From an uncultured Apibacter sp. (GTDB lineage Bacteria; Bacteroidota; Bacteroidia; Flavobacteriales; Weeksellaceae), in contig CALYQD010000007.1 of NCBI GenBank assembly GCA_945280365.1, forward strand, positions 59,475 through 123,474: 64,000 bases of DNA, in the 5' to 3' direction. The translations under genes and the position numbers were made by a program. The notes beneath the pieces were generated by a model. That model was given only the letters and a program-made list of their open reading frames with translations. It had not been told where the DNA came from and ran no database searches. Below, piece after piece: positions 55,825 through 64,000 of the stretch; position 1 is the first letter of the stretch, and the number at the start of each line of letters is the position of its first letter.

Positions 55825-58800
55825 ATGAAACGAATCATTCTATTTATAATTTTTTTGTTTTTTCAAATGGCTATAGCACAGGATTTTAATTATGAAAAAC
55901 GCTGGAAAGAAATAGAGACTGAAATGGATAATGGAGAATATAAATCATTGCTTCCAAAGATTAAACAAATTTATAATCAAGCTAAAAAAGAAAATAACAC
56001 ATCAGAAATTATTAATTCAATAATCTATCAATATCGTATTATATCTATCACACAGGAAGATAATGAATATGATCCATATAAGCTTATTATACAAATTCTT
56101 GAAAATGAGATGAATTCCTTTAATGGAATTACTTTATCCATTTCAAAATCTTTATTAGCTAAAGTGTATTTCGATTATTCATTTTATACAAAGAGAAATA
56201 GAAGAAATATTAGCAATACGGAAATTTTACCCGACGATGTTAGCGTTTGGAATACAGAACAATTACTCCAAAAGAGTTTCAAATTGTATAAAGAGTCCAT
56301 TGTAAGTGATGATATTCTAAAAAATGCAAAATCTTCAGAATGGAAGAAGATATTAAGTACAGAGGAAGATATAAATTTATATCCTACTTTGTATGACATT
56401 TTAGTGTTAAGGTACATAAAAGCTTTAGAAAATATTAATTCTCAAAGCGAATTTAAATCATTTCATGTATTAGAGAATACTAATGATAAAGAAGAGGTAG
56501 AGGATAATAATAAAGATGAAATTAATGATCAATTAAATAAATTATTAAACTTTCATGTAAATGATACTGATAAATCTGCTTTTTTAGCAATAAAATTAAA
56601 ACAAATAGAGGTTCAAGGAAAATATTCAGATTCAAATGAAGATAAAGTAAACGCACTCGTCGACTTAGCCAATACTTATCCTACTGAAAATTTTACAGCT
56701 TATATTTACTATACAGCAGCAAATCAAATTGAGGATATAGATAAAGAAAAAGCTTTTAAAATTTGTAAAAACGTAAAATATAGTGAATTAAATCCATGGT
56801 CTATAAATTGTAAAAATTTTATAGAAAAAATTCAAAAAATATCTATAGAAGCTTCTTTAGATGAAATAATTCTCCCTCATGAAAATATACCTTTGTTGAT
56901 AGAAACTACTAATTGTAATAAAATTTATTATCAAATTTACCAGGCAAGTTTAAAAAATTATTCAAAATTGTCATCAGATAATGCATATTTTTTTAATCAA
57001 ATCTACTCCAAATTAAATAAAAAACTAGTAAAAGAAGGAATCATTGAATTGAAAGATTTTTCTGATTTTAACTCTCATTCAACGATTAGTAAACTTGATG
57101 GATTATCTGAAGGAAACTATATTTTTGAATTCTCAAATCTACCCAAAAAAGTATCTGAAAAAGAAAGAGAGTCAGAAATAAAAGGATCCTTATATTTTAC
57201 GGTTAATGATTGGAGCATAATTAGTTTGGGTGATAATATCGATAGTAAATTTCAATTATTGAGTCGCAAAACAGGTAAAATTATATCTAATCAATCAATT
57301 AATTTATTTAAAGAATATACTAATAAGAAAGGATTCAGGCATTTGTCTAAACCTGTAACTACTAAAACTGATATTCATGGGATGTTTGATTTATCTGATA
57401 TTTCTACAGAGACTGAAGAATCAGAAGATATTTATGTGTACATTCCCTCTTCAGGTTCTTACATAAGACTCCCAAATTTATATTTGGATTACCGAGATTA
57501 TAATGAGAACATTACAAATAATGTGAGTGCTATGTTTACAGATCGTACCATTTACCGACCGGGACAAAAGGTTTTCTTTAAAGCTATATTATATAATAAA
57601 ATAAAGGATAAGTCTTTTATAATAAAAAATCAGAAAGTTACTTTATCCCTATATAATCGATATGATAAGAAAATTTCGAAAATTGATTTAGTTTCCAATG
57701 ATTATGGAAGTGTTTTTGGTGAATTTATACTTCCTCAAGATGGGATAACAGGCAGATATTATTTAACATCTGATTTTGGTAATTATATTCATTATATTTC
57801 TGTTGAAGAATACAAGAGACCGAAATTTGAAATCACCTTTGATGATCTTAATGGAAAATATGTTTTAGATGAAAAGGTAATAGCAAAAGGGAAAGCAATG
57901 TCCTATAATGGAATTCCTATTTCCGATGCAAAACTACAATACAGAATAGTAAGAAATGATATTTTATGCATGTGCTACAATTACTATGAAACAGATCCGT
58001 ATATAAATCAGTCCGGAATAATTGAAAATGGAGAAGTTGTTACAGATAGAAACGGTGCGTTTTCTATCTCTTTCCTAGCTAAATCTAAAGATGTTAAAAA
58101 AGAAAATAAATACAGATATTATTCTTATACACTCATAGTAGATATTACGGATAGTAATGGGGAAACTCACAGTAATCAAATTAGTGTTAGGGTTGGAGAT
58201 GTACCTATAATGCTCTCCTTGGATGTTCCTAATGAGAGTACTCAAAAAGATTTTACACAAATCATCATAAAATCTACTAATTTAAATAATGTTAAAGAAC
58301 CCTCTCAAGGTTTAGTGAAGATATTTAAGTTAACGAACCCTACGCGAATTATACTTCCAAATAAAATAGATTTTGTTCCCGATTATCAGCAATACGATCG
58401 AGAAACTTTTGAACATTATTTTCCTTATTTATCTTACTCTAAAGAAGAGCAGAATTCTGACTCATGGGAAAAAGAAATAGTATACACATACGATTTTAAT
58501 ACACTAAAGTCTGATATAATTAATCTTAATTCAAAACTTTCTAAAGGTATTTACTTAGTGGAAGCGGAGACTTTATATGGGAAAGATACGATCAGAGATC
58601 AAAAAATTATTAAAATTAGAGAAGATAAAACCTTGAAATATCCTGATCTTCGATTTTTTAGTGTTAACACTTCTCAGACCTCTTATAATGTAGGAGAAAA
58701 AATAGAAATTAACTTTTATTCAGATTTAAAAAATCCTACAGCTATATTACATCTGGAAAGTGCAGAAAAATGGATTTTACACAAAGAAATACCTTTAATT

Positions 58801-61761
58801 AACGGTAAGGGAACCTATGTTTTGAATGCACAAAAAGAGTTTATTACTGATGGACTTTATGTAACATCCTATTTAGTTAATGAAAATGATTATCAAATAA
58901 AAAATTTTGAAATAAAGGTACATGATGCCCCTAAAGATTTACAAATTTCAACGAAAGTTTTTAGAGATAAATTAACTCCCGGAAAAAAAGAAACATGGGA
59001 ATTGACTATTAGCGGCAAAGGAAAAGAAAAAATAACAGCAGAAGTTTTGGCTACCTTATATGATGAGTCATTAGACCAATTTTCTTCCAATTCTTATTTA
59101 TTTTCACCTTGGAAATATTATACATCTGGGTCAATTAATAATTTTACTACTGCCTTAGGCTATGATAGTAATACGGGAAGCTCATCGGAAAAAATTCCTG
59201 ATTTTAAGTATAAAATACCTGGATTTGTAAATATAAAAGATATTGATATAATTTCGTTTAATAATTACGATAGAGTAAGCGCAGAAGATCATATCATGTA
59301 TACATCATATATACCACCCATTAATTTTGAAAGTTCATCATCATATGAAGAGGATTTCGAGGATCAACCAACTTTTAATGAAAATGAGGCAATCATATCT
59401 AATACATATAAATCTAAAGATCTTTCTAACGTAAAATTTCGTTCAAATTTTGAAGAAACAGCATTCTTTTTTCCAAATTTGTACACTAACAAAGAGGGAG
59501 ATGTTAAATTTACCTTTATTGCTCCTGAAGCTTTAACTAAATGGAAACTTCTTATTTTGGCACATACCCAAGATTTGTATTCAGGAACTAAAGAATTTTA
59601 TACGCAAACCCAAAAAGAATTAATGATTGTACCTAATGTACCTAGATTTCTAAGAGAAGGAGATGAAATTATTATAAGTGCGAAAATTAATTCCTTACTG
59701 AATAAGGCAATTGAGGGTAAAGCTCAGCTATTTCTTTTTGATGCATTAACTCAGGAACCTGTTGATGTAAATTTTGATAATATCTCGTCGGTAAAATCAT
59801 TTAAGACGGAATTGCAAAAAAATACAGAAGTAAATTGGAGAATAAAAGTGCCACAAAATATAGAAGCTGTAACGTATCGTATTGTTGCGAAAACCGGAAA
59901 TTTTACAGATGGAGAAGAAAATATTATTCCTATTCTAAAAAAGAGAATTTTAGTAACAGAAACCTTACCTATTCATGTAAAAGAAAATCAAACTAAAGAG
60001 TTTCGTTTAGATAAGCTTATTAATACTACTTCAATTACTCGTAAGAATAATAATTTAAGTCTTGAGGTTGCTACTAATCCTTTATGGCTAGCATTATTTT
60101 CTATCCCGTACTTGAGAGAATATCCTTATGAAAATTCCGAGCAAATTTTTAGTAGATTATTTGGAAATGTTCTAGCGTCATTTATTATTAATTCTTCACC
60201 CAAAATTAAAGCGGTGTTAAATGATTGGAATGTAAAAGGAATAAACCAATCGAGTTTAGAGGCCAATCAAGAATTAAAAAATATATTGTTGGAAGAAACT
60301 CCTTGGATAAAAAATGCGGAGAGTGAAACTGAACAAAAAAAGAGGATATCTTTATTCTTTAATTTAAATAAAATGTCTCAGGAAAAGGCACAAATTCAAG
60401 ATAAGTTGATTAGTTTGCAAAATATTGATGGGGGCTTTCCTTGGTTTAAAGGTGGATATTCGAGTGTCTATATTACTGAAGTTATTATTTCCGGTTTAGG
60501 ACAATTGAGAAATATAGTTAATGATGATATATTCTATACACTTAATGAAGTCATCCAAAAGGCTATAAGTTATTCTGATCGAGAAGCAATAAGATATGTT
60601 AGGCAACAAAAAGAAAATAAACATATAATAGAGGCTAATGATTTTATTCATTATTATTATGCTAGAAGTTTTTGGAAAGATCTATATCCCTTGCCATCAG
60701 AGATGCAAAAATACTGTAAGCAGATTAATGAAAATATTTCCAGTTATTTAAAAAACTCCGATTTTCAAAGCAAAGCAATGGTTGCGACAATTTTGTATCG
60801 ATACGGTTATCGACCCTCTGCTTTAAAAATCATTAAAAATTTAAAAGAGACTTCCGTGGAATCTGAATCTAAAGGAATGTATTGGAAAGATAATTTAGCC
60901 GGATGGAATAGATACCAAACGCCGATAGAATCACAAACCAAAATTATCGAGGCATTTGCAGAAATTGCCCCTGATGATATACAATCTGTAGAAGAAATGA
61001 AAGTATGGTTATTGAGCAACAGACAAACTAATGCGTGGAACTCTACAAAAGCAACCACTCATGCAATCTATGCATTATTAAATTTTGGTAAAGATTGGCA
61101 GAATGGGGAAAAGAATATCAAAATTTTTATAGGCGAGAAACAAGTATCTCCTTCTTTGGATTCTTCGTCCAATCCTTCATCCATTCAAACAACCGGATAT
61201 TTTAAAAAATCTTGGAATTCAGAGCAAATACAACCTAATATGGGAATAATAAAGATTGAGAAAACTTCTCCGGGAATACTTTGGGGAGGACTGTATTGGC
61301 AATATTTTGAAAATTTGGATAAAATATCAGACTCCCATACTGAAATTAAAATTCAAAAAAAATTATTTATACAAAATTATTCCGAAAAAGGTATGGTTTT
61401 GAAGGAAGTTTCTGATAAGAACGCGATTAAAATCGGGGATAAAATAACCATCAGACTTATAATTAAATCAGAACGAGATATGGATTTTATTCATATTAAA
61501 GATATGAGAGCATCCGGATTCGAACCGATTAATATTTTTTCTTCCTATAAATATCAAAATGGACAAAGTTATTACGAAAGTACAAGAGATGCGGCCACTA
61601 ATTTTTTCTTTGAGCATATGGATAAAGGAACTTATGTATTCGAATACGAGGTAAGAGCTAATAATAAAGGAGACTTTTCAAATGGTATTACTTTGGTACA
61701 ATCCATGTACGCTCCGGAAATGTCGACCCATAGTAAAAATATACCTATATCAATAAAATAA
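55825..61761 (+). CDS. Large alpha-2-macroglobulin-family protein without a thioester cysteine
   Basis: A 1978-residue exported protein. The signal peptide ends near AIAQ, residue 19. The first about 500 residues are a helical, repeat-like N-terminal region. MG2-type domains follow (ITNNVSAMFTDRTIYRPGQK near residue 570). The A2M signature lies around 1205-1260 (ETAFFFPNLYTNKEGDVKF), then the thioester-type alpha/alpha toroid and a C-terminal receptor-like domain. The thioester motif is altered: YPYENSEQ at 1433-1440 has Asn1437 where Cys would form the bond to the Gln. Covalent protease trapping is therefore unlikely. It may work as a scaffold or a trap without the covalent link (inference). 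Confidence 0.93.
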   Translation: MKRIILFIIFLFFQMAIAQDFNYEKRWKEIETEMDNGEYKSLLPKIKQIYNQAKKENNTSEIINSIIYQYRIISITQEDNEYDPYKLIIQILENEMNSFNGITLSISKSLLAKVYFDYSFYTKRNRRNISNTEILPDDVSVWNTEQLLQKSFKLYKESIVSDDILKNAKSSEWKKILSTEEDINLYPTLYDILVLRYIKALENINSQSEFKSFHVLENTNDKEEVEDNNKDEINDQLNKLLNFHVNDTDKSAFLAIKLKQIEVQGKYSDSNEDKVNALVDLANTYPTENFTAYIYYTAANQIEDIDKEKAFKICKNVKYSELNPWSINCKNFIEKIQKISIEASLDEIILPHENIPLLIETTNCNKIYYQIYQASLKNYSKLSSDNAYFFNQIYSKLNKKLVKEGIIELKDFSDFNSHSTISKLDGLSEGNYIFEFSNLPKKVSEKERESEIKGSLYFTVNDWSIISLGDNIDSKFQLLSRKTGKIISNQSINLFKEYTNKKGFRHLSKPVTTKTDIHGMFDLSDISTETEESEDIYVYIPSSGSYIRLPNLYLDYRDYNENITNNVSAMFTDRTIYRPGQKVFFKAILYNKIKDKSFIIKNQKVTLSLYNRYDKKISKIDLVSNDYGSVFGEFILPQDGITGRYYLTSDFGNYIHYISVEEYKRPKFEITFDDLNGKYVLDEKVIAKGKAMSYNGIPISDAKLQYRIVRNDILCMCYNYYETDPYINQSGIIENGEVVTDRNGAFSISFLAKSKDVKKENKYRYYSYTLIVDITDSNGETHSNQISVRVGDVPIMLSLDVPNESTQKDFTQIIIKSTNLNNVKEPSQGLVKIFKLTNPTRIILPNKIDFVPDYQQYDRETFEHYFPYLSYSKEEQNSDSWEKEIVYTYDFNTLKSDIINLNSKLSKGIYLVEAETLYGKDTIRDQKIIKIREDKTLKYPDLRFFSVNTSQTSYNVGEKIEINFYSDLKNPTAILHLESAEKWILHKEIPLINGKGTYVLNAQKEFITDGLYVTSYLVNENDYQIKNFEIKVHDAPKDLQISTKVFRDKLTPGKKETWELTISGKGKEKITAEVLATLYDESLDQFSSNSYLFSPWKYYTSGSINNFTTALGYDSNTGSSSEKIPDFKYKIPGFVNIKDIDIISFNNYDRVSAEDHIMYTSYIPPINFESSSSYEEDFEDQPTFNENEAIISNTYKSKDLSNVKFRSNFEETAFFFPNLYTNKEGDVKFTFIAPEALTKWKLLILAHTQDLYSGTKEFYTQTQKELMIVPNVPRFLREGDEIIISAKINSLLNKAIEGKAQLFLFDALTQEPVDVNFDNISSVKSFKTELQKNTEVNWRIKVPQNIEAVTYRIVAKTGNFTDGEENIIPILKKRILVTETLPIHVKENQTKEFRLDKLINTTSITRKNNNLSLEVATNPLWLALFSIPYLREYPYENSEQIFSRLFGNVLASFIINSSPKIKAVLNDWNVKGINQSSLEANQELKNILLEETPWIKNAESETEQKKRISLFFNLNKMSQEKAQIQDKLISLQNIDGGFPWFKGGYSSVYITEVIISGLGQLRNIVNDDIFYTLNEVIQKAISYSDREAIRYVRQQKENKHIIEANDFIHYYYARSFWKDLYPLPSEMQKYCKQINENISSYLKNSDFQSKAMVATILYRYGYRPSALKIIKNLKETSVESESKGMYWKDNLAGWNRYQTPIESQTKIIEAFAEIAPDDIQSVEEMKVWLLSNRQTNAWNSTKATTHAIYALLNFGKDWQNGEKNIKIFIGEKQVSPSLDSSSNPSSIQTTGYFKKSWNSEQIQPNMGIIKIEKTSPGILWGGLYWQYFENLDKISDSHTEIKIQKKLFIQNYSEKGMVLKEVSDKNAIKIGDKITIRLIIKSERDMDFIHIKDMRASGFEPINIFSSYKYQNGQSYYESTRDAATNFFFEHMDKGTYVFEYEVRANNKGDFSNGITLVQSMYAPEMSTHSKNIPISIK

Positions 61762-61818
61762 ATAAGAAAATTTTTAAGAAATTAAAATTGTCTTTCTTAA
61801 ATAATTACGGAGAACACC

Positions 61819-62229
61819 ATGAGTAATATTATTTACCGTTCTGACATCAAGCCAGAACTCGAGCAAGCTATTGCACTTTATCGCCACTGTTCACTAGGTG
61901 AACGAAGACCAATTACCGACTCAACACGATTTAAAGCTATGTTAGATAATGCTAACTTAGTTATTACCGCGTGGCATAATGATAAATTAATTGGTATTGC
62001 GCGTTGTTTAACGGATTTTGTATATATAACTTATTTGGCGGATCTCGCTGTAGATGAGGCTTATCAAAAACAAGGTATTGGTAAACAATTAATTAAAGAA
62101 GTAAAAAATAATACTCATGAATGTTGTTCGATGACCTTACTGGCTGCACCAAGTGCAGTTGATTATTATGGACATATCGGATTTAATGCCCATCCTTCTG
62201 CTTGGATTTTAAGAGATAAATCAATATGA
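61819..62229 (+). CDS. GNAT-family N-acetyltransferase, apparently foreign
   Basis: A 136-residue Gcn5-related acetyltransferase. The acetyl-CoA motif lies in VDEAYQKQGIGKQLIKEV (Q-x-x-G-I-G-K, about residues 87-96). The C-terminal beta strand has MTLLAAPSAVDYYGHIGF. The gene differs from all its neighbours. It is preceded by a Shine-Dalgarno-like GGAG (TACGGAGAACACC) 8 bases before the ATG, uses codons such as CTC, CGC and GCG more freely, and overlaps a broken maf/yceF gene by ATGA. These traits suggest recent transfer from a gammaproteobacterium. The acetyl acceptor is unknown. Confidence 0.88.
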   Translation: MSNIIYRSDIKPELEQAIALYRHCSLGERRPITDSTRFKAMLDNANLVITAWHNDKLIGIARCLTDFVYITYLADLAVDEAYQKQGIGKQLIKEVKNNTHECCSMTLLAAPSAVDYYGHIGFNAHPSAWILRDKSI

Positions 62230-62453
62230 GAGTTATTTTAGCGTCAACATCAATATAACGTAAAAAAAGTACTTGAAAAATTTGCTATTTCTTTTAAATG
62301 TGTTCCGCCTTTTTGTGACGAAATATCATTTGCTGCTGAGACTGCTGAACAATTAATTATACGTTTAGCAAATCTGAAAGTGCAATCATCAGTCGTACGT
62401 AGCCAGATAGTTTAATTATTGGCTTAGATCAAGTAGGGGTTCTAGATTATTGT
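62226..62453 (+). pseudogene. yceF: Truncated, frameshifted maf/yceF (gammaproteobacterial)
   Basis: The 5' part of a Maf-type nucleotide pyrophosphatase gene, inactivated. It opens with MRVILASTS at the ATGA overlap with the acetyltransferase gene. A stop at the tenth to eleventh codon interrupts the Arg-Lys segment, and an extra A in an A7 run shifts the frame. The following frame reads VLEKFAISFKCVPPFCDEIS, then AEQLIIRLANLKVQSSVVR. One more single-base deletion precedes PDSLIIGLDQVGVLD. The remaining C-terminal about 120 residues of the protein are missing. The best match I recognise is E. coli YceF. Confidence 0.82.
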
Positions 62454-62502
62454 TTAGTTGTACATTTTTAATTTTTATATTTATAAGTTTATATCTGATT
62501 AT

Positions 62503-63156
62503 ATGAAAAAGTATTTCGGTTTAGTCCTTATTTTTCAATTTTTGTTTATTTTTTCACAAAAGAGTCCTTTGCTTAATTTTGATTTTAAAGAAGGAGATTT
62601 AATTTTCCAAGAATCTTTTTCAAAGAATATGGATAGTGCGATTAAGCAAGTTACCACCGGTATAGATTCCTATAATTTTACGCATGTAGGTATAGTATAT
62701 AAAGACTCTTTATCTAATGGTTTATATGTAATTGAAGCAACTCATCCAAGGGTACAAATTACTCCTTTAGAAGACTATTTATTTCCTAAAAAAAATGAAA
62801 ATAATCCTCCTGTTTCCGTAGTAGGAAGATTAAAAGATACCTATCAGAAGCTGATCCCTCAAGCACTTATGGAAGCATTAAAGTTAATAGGTAAAGAATA
62901 TGATGATGCATTCGATTTAAGAAATGATCAATACTATTGTTCTGAGCTTATATATAAGATTTTTTATATATCCAATAATTATAAGGATGTATTTCCTTTA
63001 AATATAATGACCTTCAAATCAACGAAATCTGGAGAGTATATCCCTTACTGGATCGATCATTTTAAAAAATTAGGTATTCCGATTCCTGAAGGAGAATTGG
63101 GAATAAATCCGGGAGCCATGTCAAAATCTGATAAAATAGATATTATATATAAATAA
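62503..63156 (+). CDS. Exported YiiX/C92-type permuted papain-like amidase
   Basis: A 217-residue protein from the ATG at 62503; the frame runs back to 62458 but the later start gives a standard signal peptide (cleavage near FSQK). The permuted NlpC/P60-like catalytic set is visible: His61 in FTHVGIVY, a Glu78 partner in VIEATHP, and the nucleophile Cys146 in YYCSELIYKIF. FKEGDLIFQ at 28-36 is the family's opening strand. Relatives (YiiX, YaeF) probably cleave peptidoglycan-derived or lipid-linked amides (inference). It lies just after the foreign segment and is typical of the host genome in base composition. Confidence 0.88.
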   Translation: MKKYFGLVLIFQFLFIFSQKSPLLNFDFKEGDLIFQESFSKNMDSAIKQVTTGIDSYNFTHVGIVYKDSLSNGLYVIEATHPRVQITPLEDYLFPKKNENNPPVSVVGRLKDTYQKLIPQALMEALKLIGKEYDDAFDLRNDQYYCSELIYKIFYISNNYKDVFPLNIMTFKSTKSGEYIPYWIDHFKKLGIPIPEGELGINPGAMSKSDKIDIIYK

Positions 63157-63812
63157 AAAAAGACAGCAATAATTATTTAATTAAATTAGAATAATAAAAG
63201 TTTTTATTTTAATAATTAATAAACTAATTTTTAAATTTATTCTTAAATTGAAACCTAATGTGTTTTTATATATAAACATATCTATACACATTTACATTAT
63301 ACAATTATATTTATATTTAACAATACACTATTGATTATAAATTTGAAATAATGTTATCATTAATATTATTGATAGGTCAATATCTTATTTGATGATTTTA
63401 TTTACTAAAAAATAATTTTTTTAAAAAAAATAAATAATTATATTAATAATGTATAAATATAATTATTAACTCCATTAAATTAAATAATAAAAATTAAAAA
63501 AAAATTCTATTTAAATAAATTACAATTACAAATTACATCAATAAGTATAGTTAGTACCTATAAAGAAGGTTTTAGCTAAAAAAAAATGTATAAATAAGTG
63601 AATAGTAAAAGGTTAATTTAGCTAACAAATTTTTATTACTTCTAAAAAAAGAAATATTTATTATTTAATAAAAAAATATTATGCATAATATAAAATATAA
63701 TATTATTTATTACGTTTTAACTTTCATCTTTTTTATAATTATATAAAATGAATATAATTATTTAATAGATAAGTTTATAAATTTTTAAGTAATATTTATT
63801 TAATGGATGTAT
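63157..63812. other. A/T-rich intergenic region
   Basis: About 650 bp of very A/T-rich DNA with no ORF or RNA gene I can support. TTAGCTAA occurs twice near 63570 and 63620, which may be chance. It probably holds the promoter of the gene at 63813. Confidence 0.5.
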
Positions 63813-64000
63813 ATGAAAAAATTAATTTTTATTATCTTTTTTCTACTTTTTCAAGAAAGTCTTATTTCTCAAAAATTAAATGATAATGTTGCTCTTCAAG
63901 TACCGGAGAAGGAATACCAAGCGCTAGTAGATATATACAACCAACTGAACGGCGCAAATTGGGGGACATCTAATGGTTGGAAAAAGTGGAGTATCACAGA
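63813..64000 (+). CDS. Secreted leucine-rich-repeat-type protein (5' part)
   Basis: The first 62 residues of a gene that runs off the window. A signal peptide (MKKLIFIIFFLLFQESLIS, then QKL) is followed by EYQALVDIYNQLNGANWGTS and WKKW, the cap sequence that normally precedes leucine-rich repeats in Bacteroidetes surface proteins. The function cannot be told from the fragment; such proteins are often adhesins. Confidence 0.7.
   Translation, partial: MKKLIFIIFFLLFQESLISQKLNDNVALQVPEKEYQALVDIYNQLNGANWGTSNGWKKWSIT

Noticed and set aside
63157..63812. Replication origin suggested by high A/T content
   Set aside because: No DnaA-box cluster and no dnaA, gidA or rpmH nearby; A/T-richness is general in this genome.

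Overview
The window is AT-rich (roughly 30% G+C by eye), gene-dense chromosomal DNA of a Bacteroidetes, most probably class Flavobacteriia. The signs are a short 288-residue primary sigma factor, promoters of the TTG-N17-23-TAnnTTTG type, almost no Shine-Dalgarno sites, and family content typical of the group (TonB receptor with a CarboxypepD_reg-like N-terminus, fused DAHP synthase/chorismate mutase, DUF2797, DUF4834, YfhO, a CBS protein next to NAD kinase). One small insert (61.8-62.45 kb) looks gammaproteobacterial. Together with the low G+C this suggests a host- or gut-associated member, possibly Apibacter-like; that placement is inference.

Layout. 0-3 kb: two lipoproteins around a 1.5 kb gene-poor stretch. 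3.2-10.97 kb: a CAT-anticodon tRNA, rpoD, an OxyR with both redox cysteines followed by a ferredoxin reductase and a [2Fe-2S] ferredoxin, a DUF2400 protein, an EamA exporter, aroF-chorismate mutase and rsgA. 11-17.5 kb: a marR-acrA-acrB-oprM efflux operon whose promoter carries two matching 18-bp palindromes. 17.7-21.6 kb: MscS channel, rbfA, a LolC/E-like permease, galU. 21.6-25.1 kb: a three-gene outer-membrane uptake unit (small Cys/His membrane protein, TonB receptor, His-rich lipoprotein). 25.1-26.3 kb: a secreted seven-bladed RCC1 protein whose start codon lies inside one arm of a perfect 17-bp inverted repeat. 26.3-39.9 kb: PBP4, a YjbR protein, CBS protein, nadK, nrdB-orf-nrdA, a J-domain protein, an NlpE-like lipoprotein, a 2-oxoacid dehydrogenase E2, an LtaS-like sulfatase, DUF2797 and a META lipoprotein.

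39.9-50.4 kb is a surface-polysaccharide locus. Three intact glycosyltransferases and an atypical VanW-like protein face an opposing operon (DUF4834, YfhO, GT4). The distal genes of that operon (polysaccharide pyruvyl transferase, GT32, GT2) have decayed into pseudogenes. 50.4-55.6 kb holds cell-envelope lipoproteins, NifU and Mrp Fe-S proteins, and a HipA-like kinase/DUF3037 pair. 55.8-61.8 kb encodes a 1978-residue alpha-2-macroglobulin-like protein that has lost its thioester cysteine. The window ends with the foreign acetyltransferase plus broken maf/yceF, a secreted YiiX-type amidase, and the start of a leucine-rich-repeat-type secreted protein.

The most distinctive signals are the inverted repeat in front of the RCC1 gene (invertible promoter, MITE-like element or RNA hairpin), the foreign GNAT-maf fragment, the efflux operators, the eroding polysaccharide operon, and a ribonucleotide reductase without a visible ATP-cone but with an unknown small gene between its subunits.
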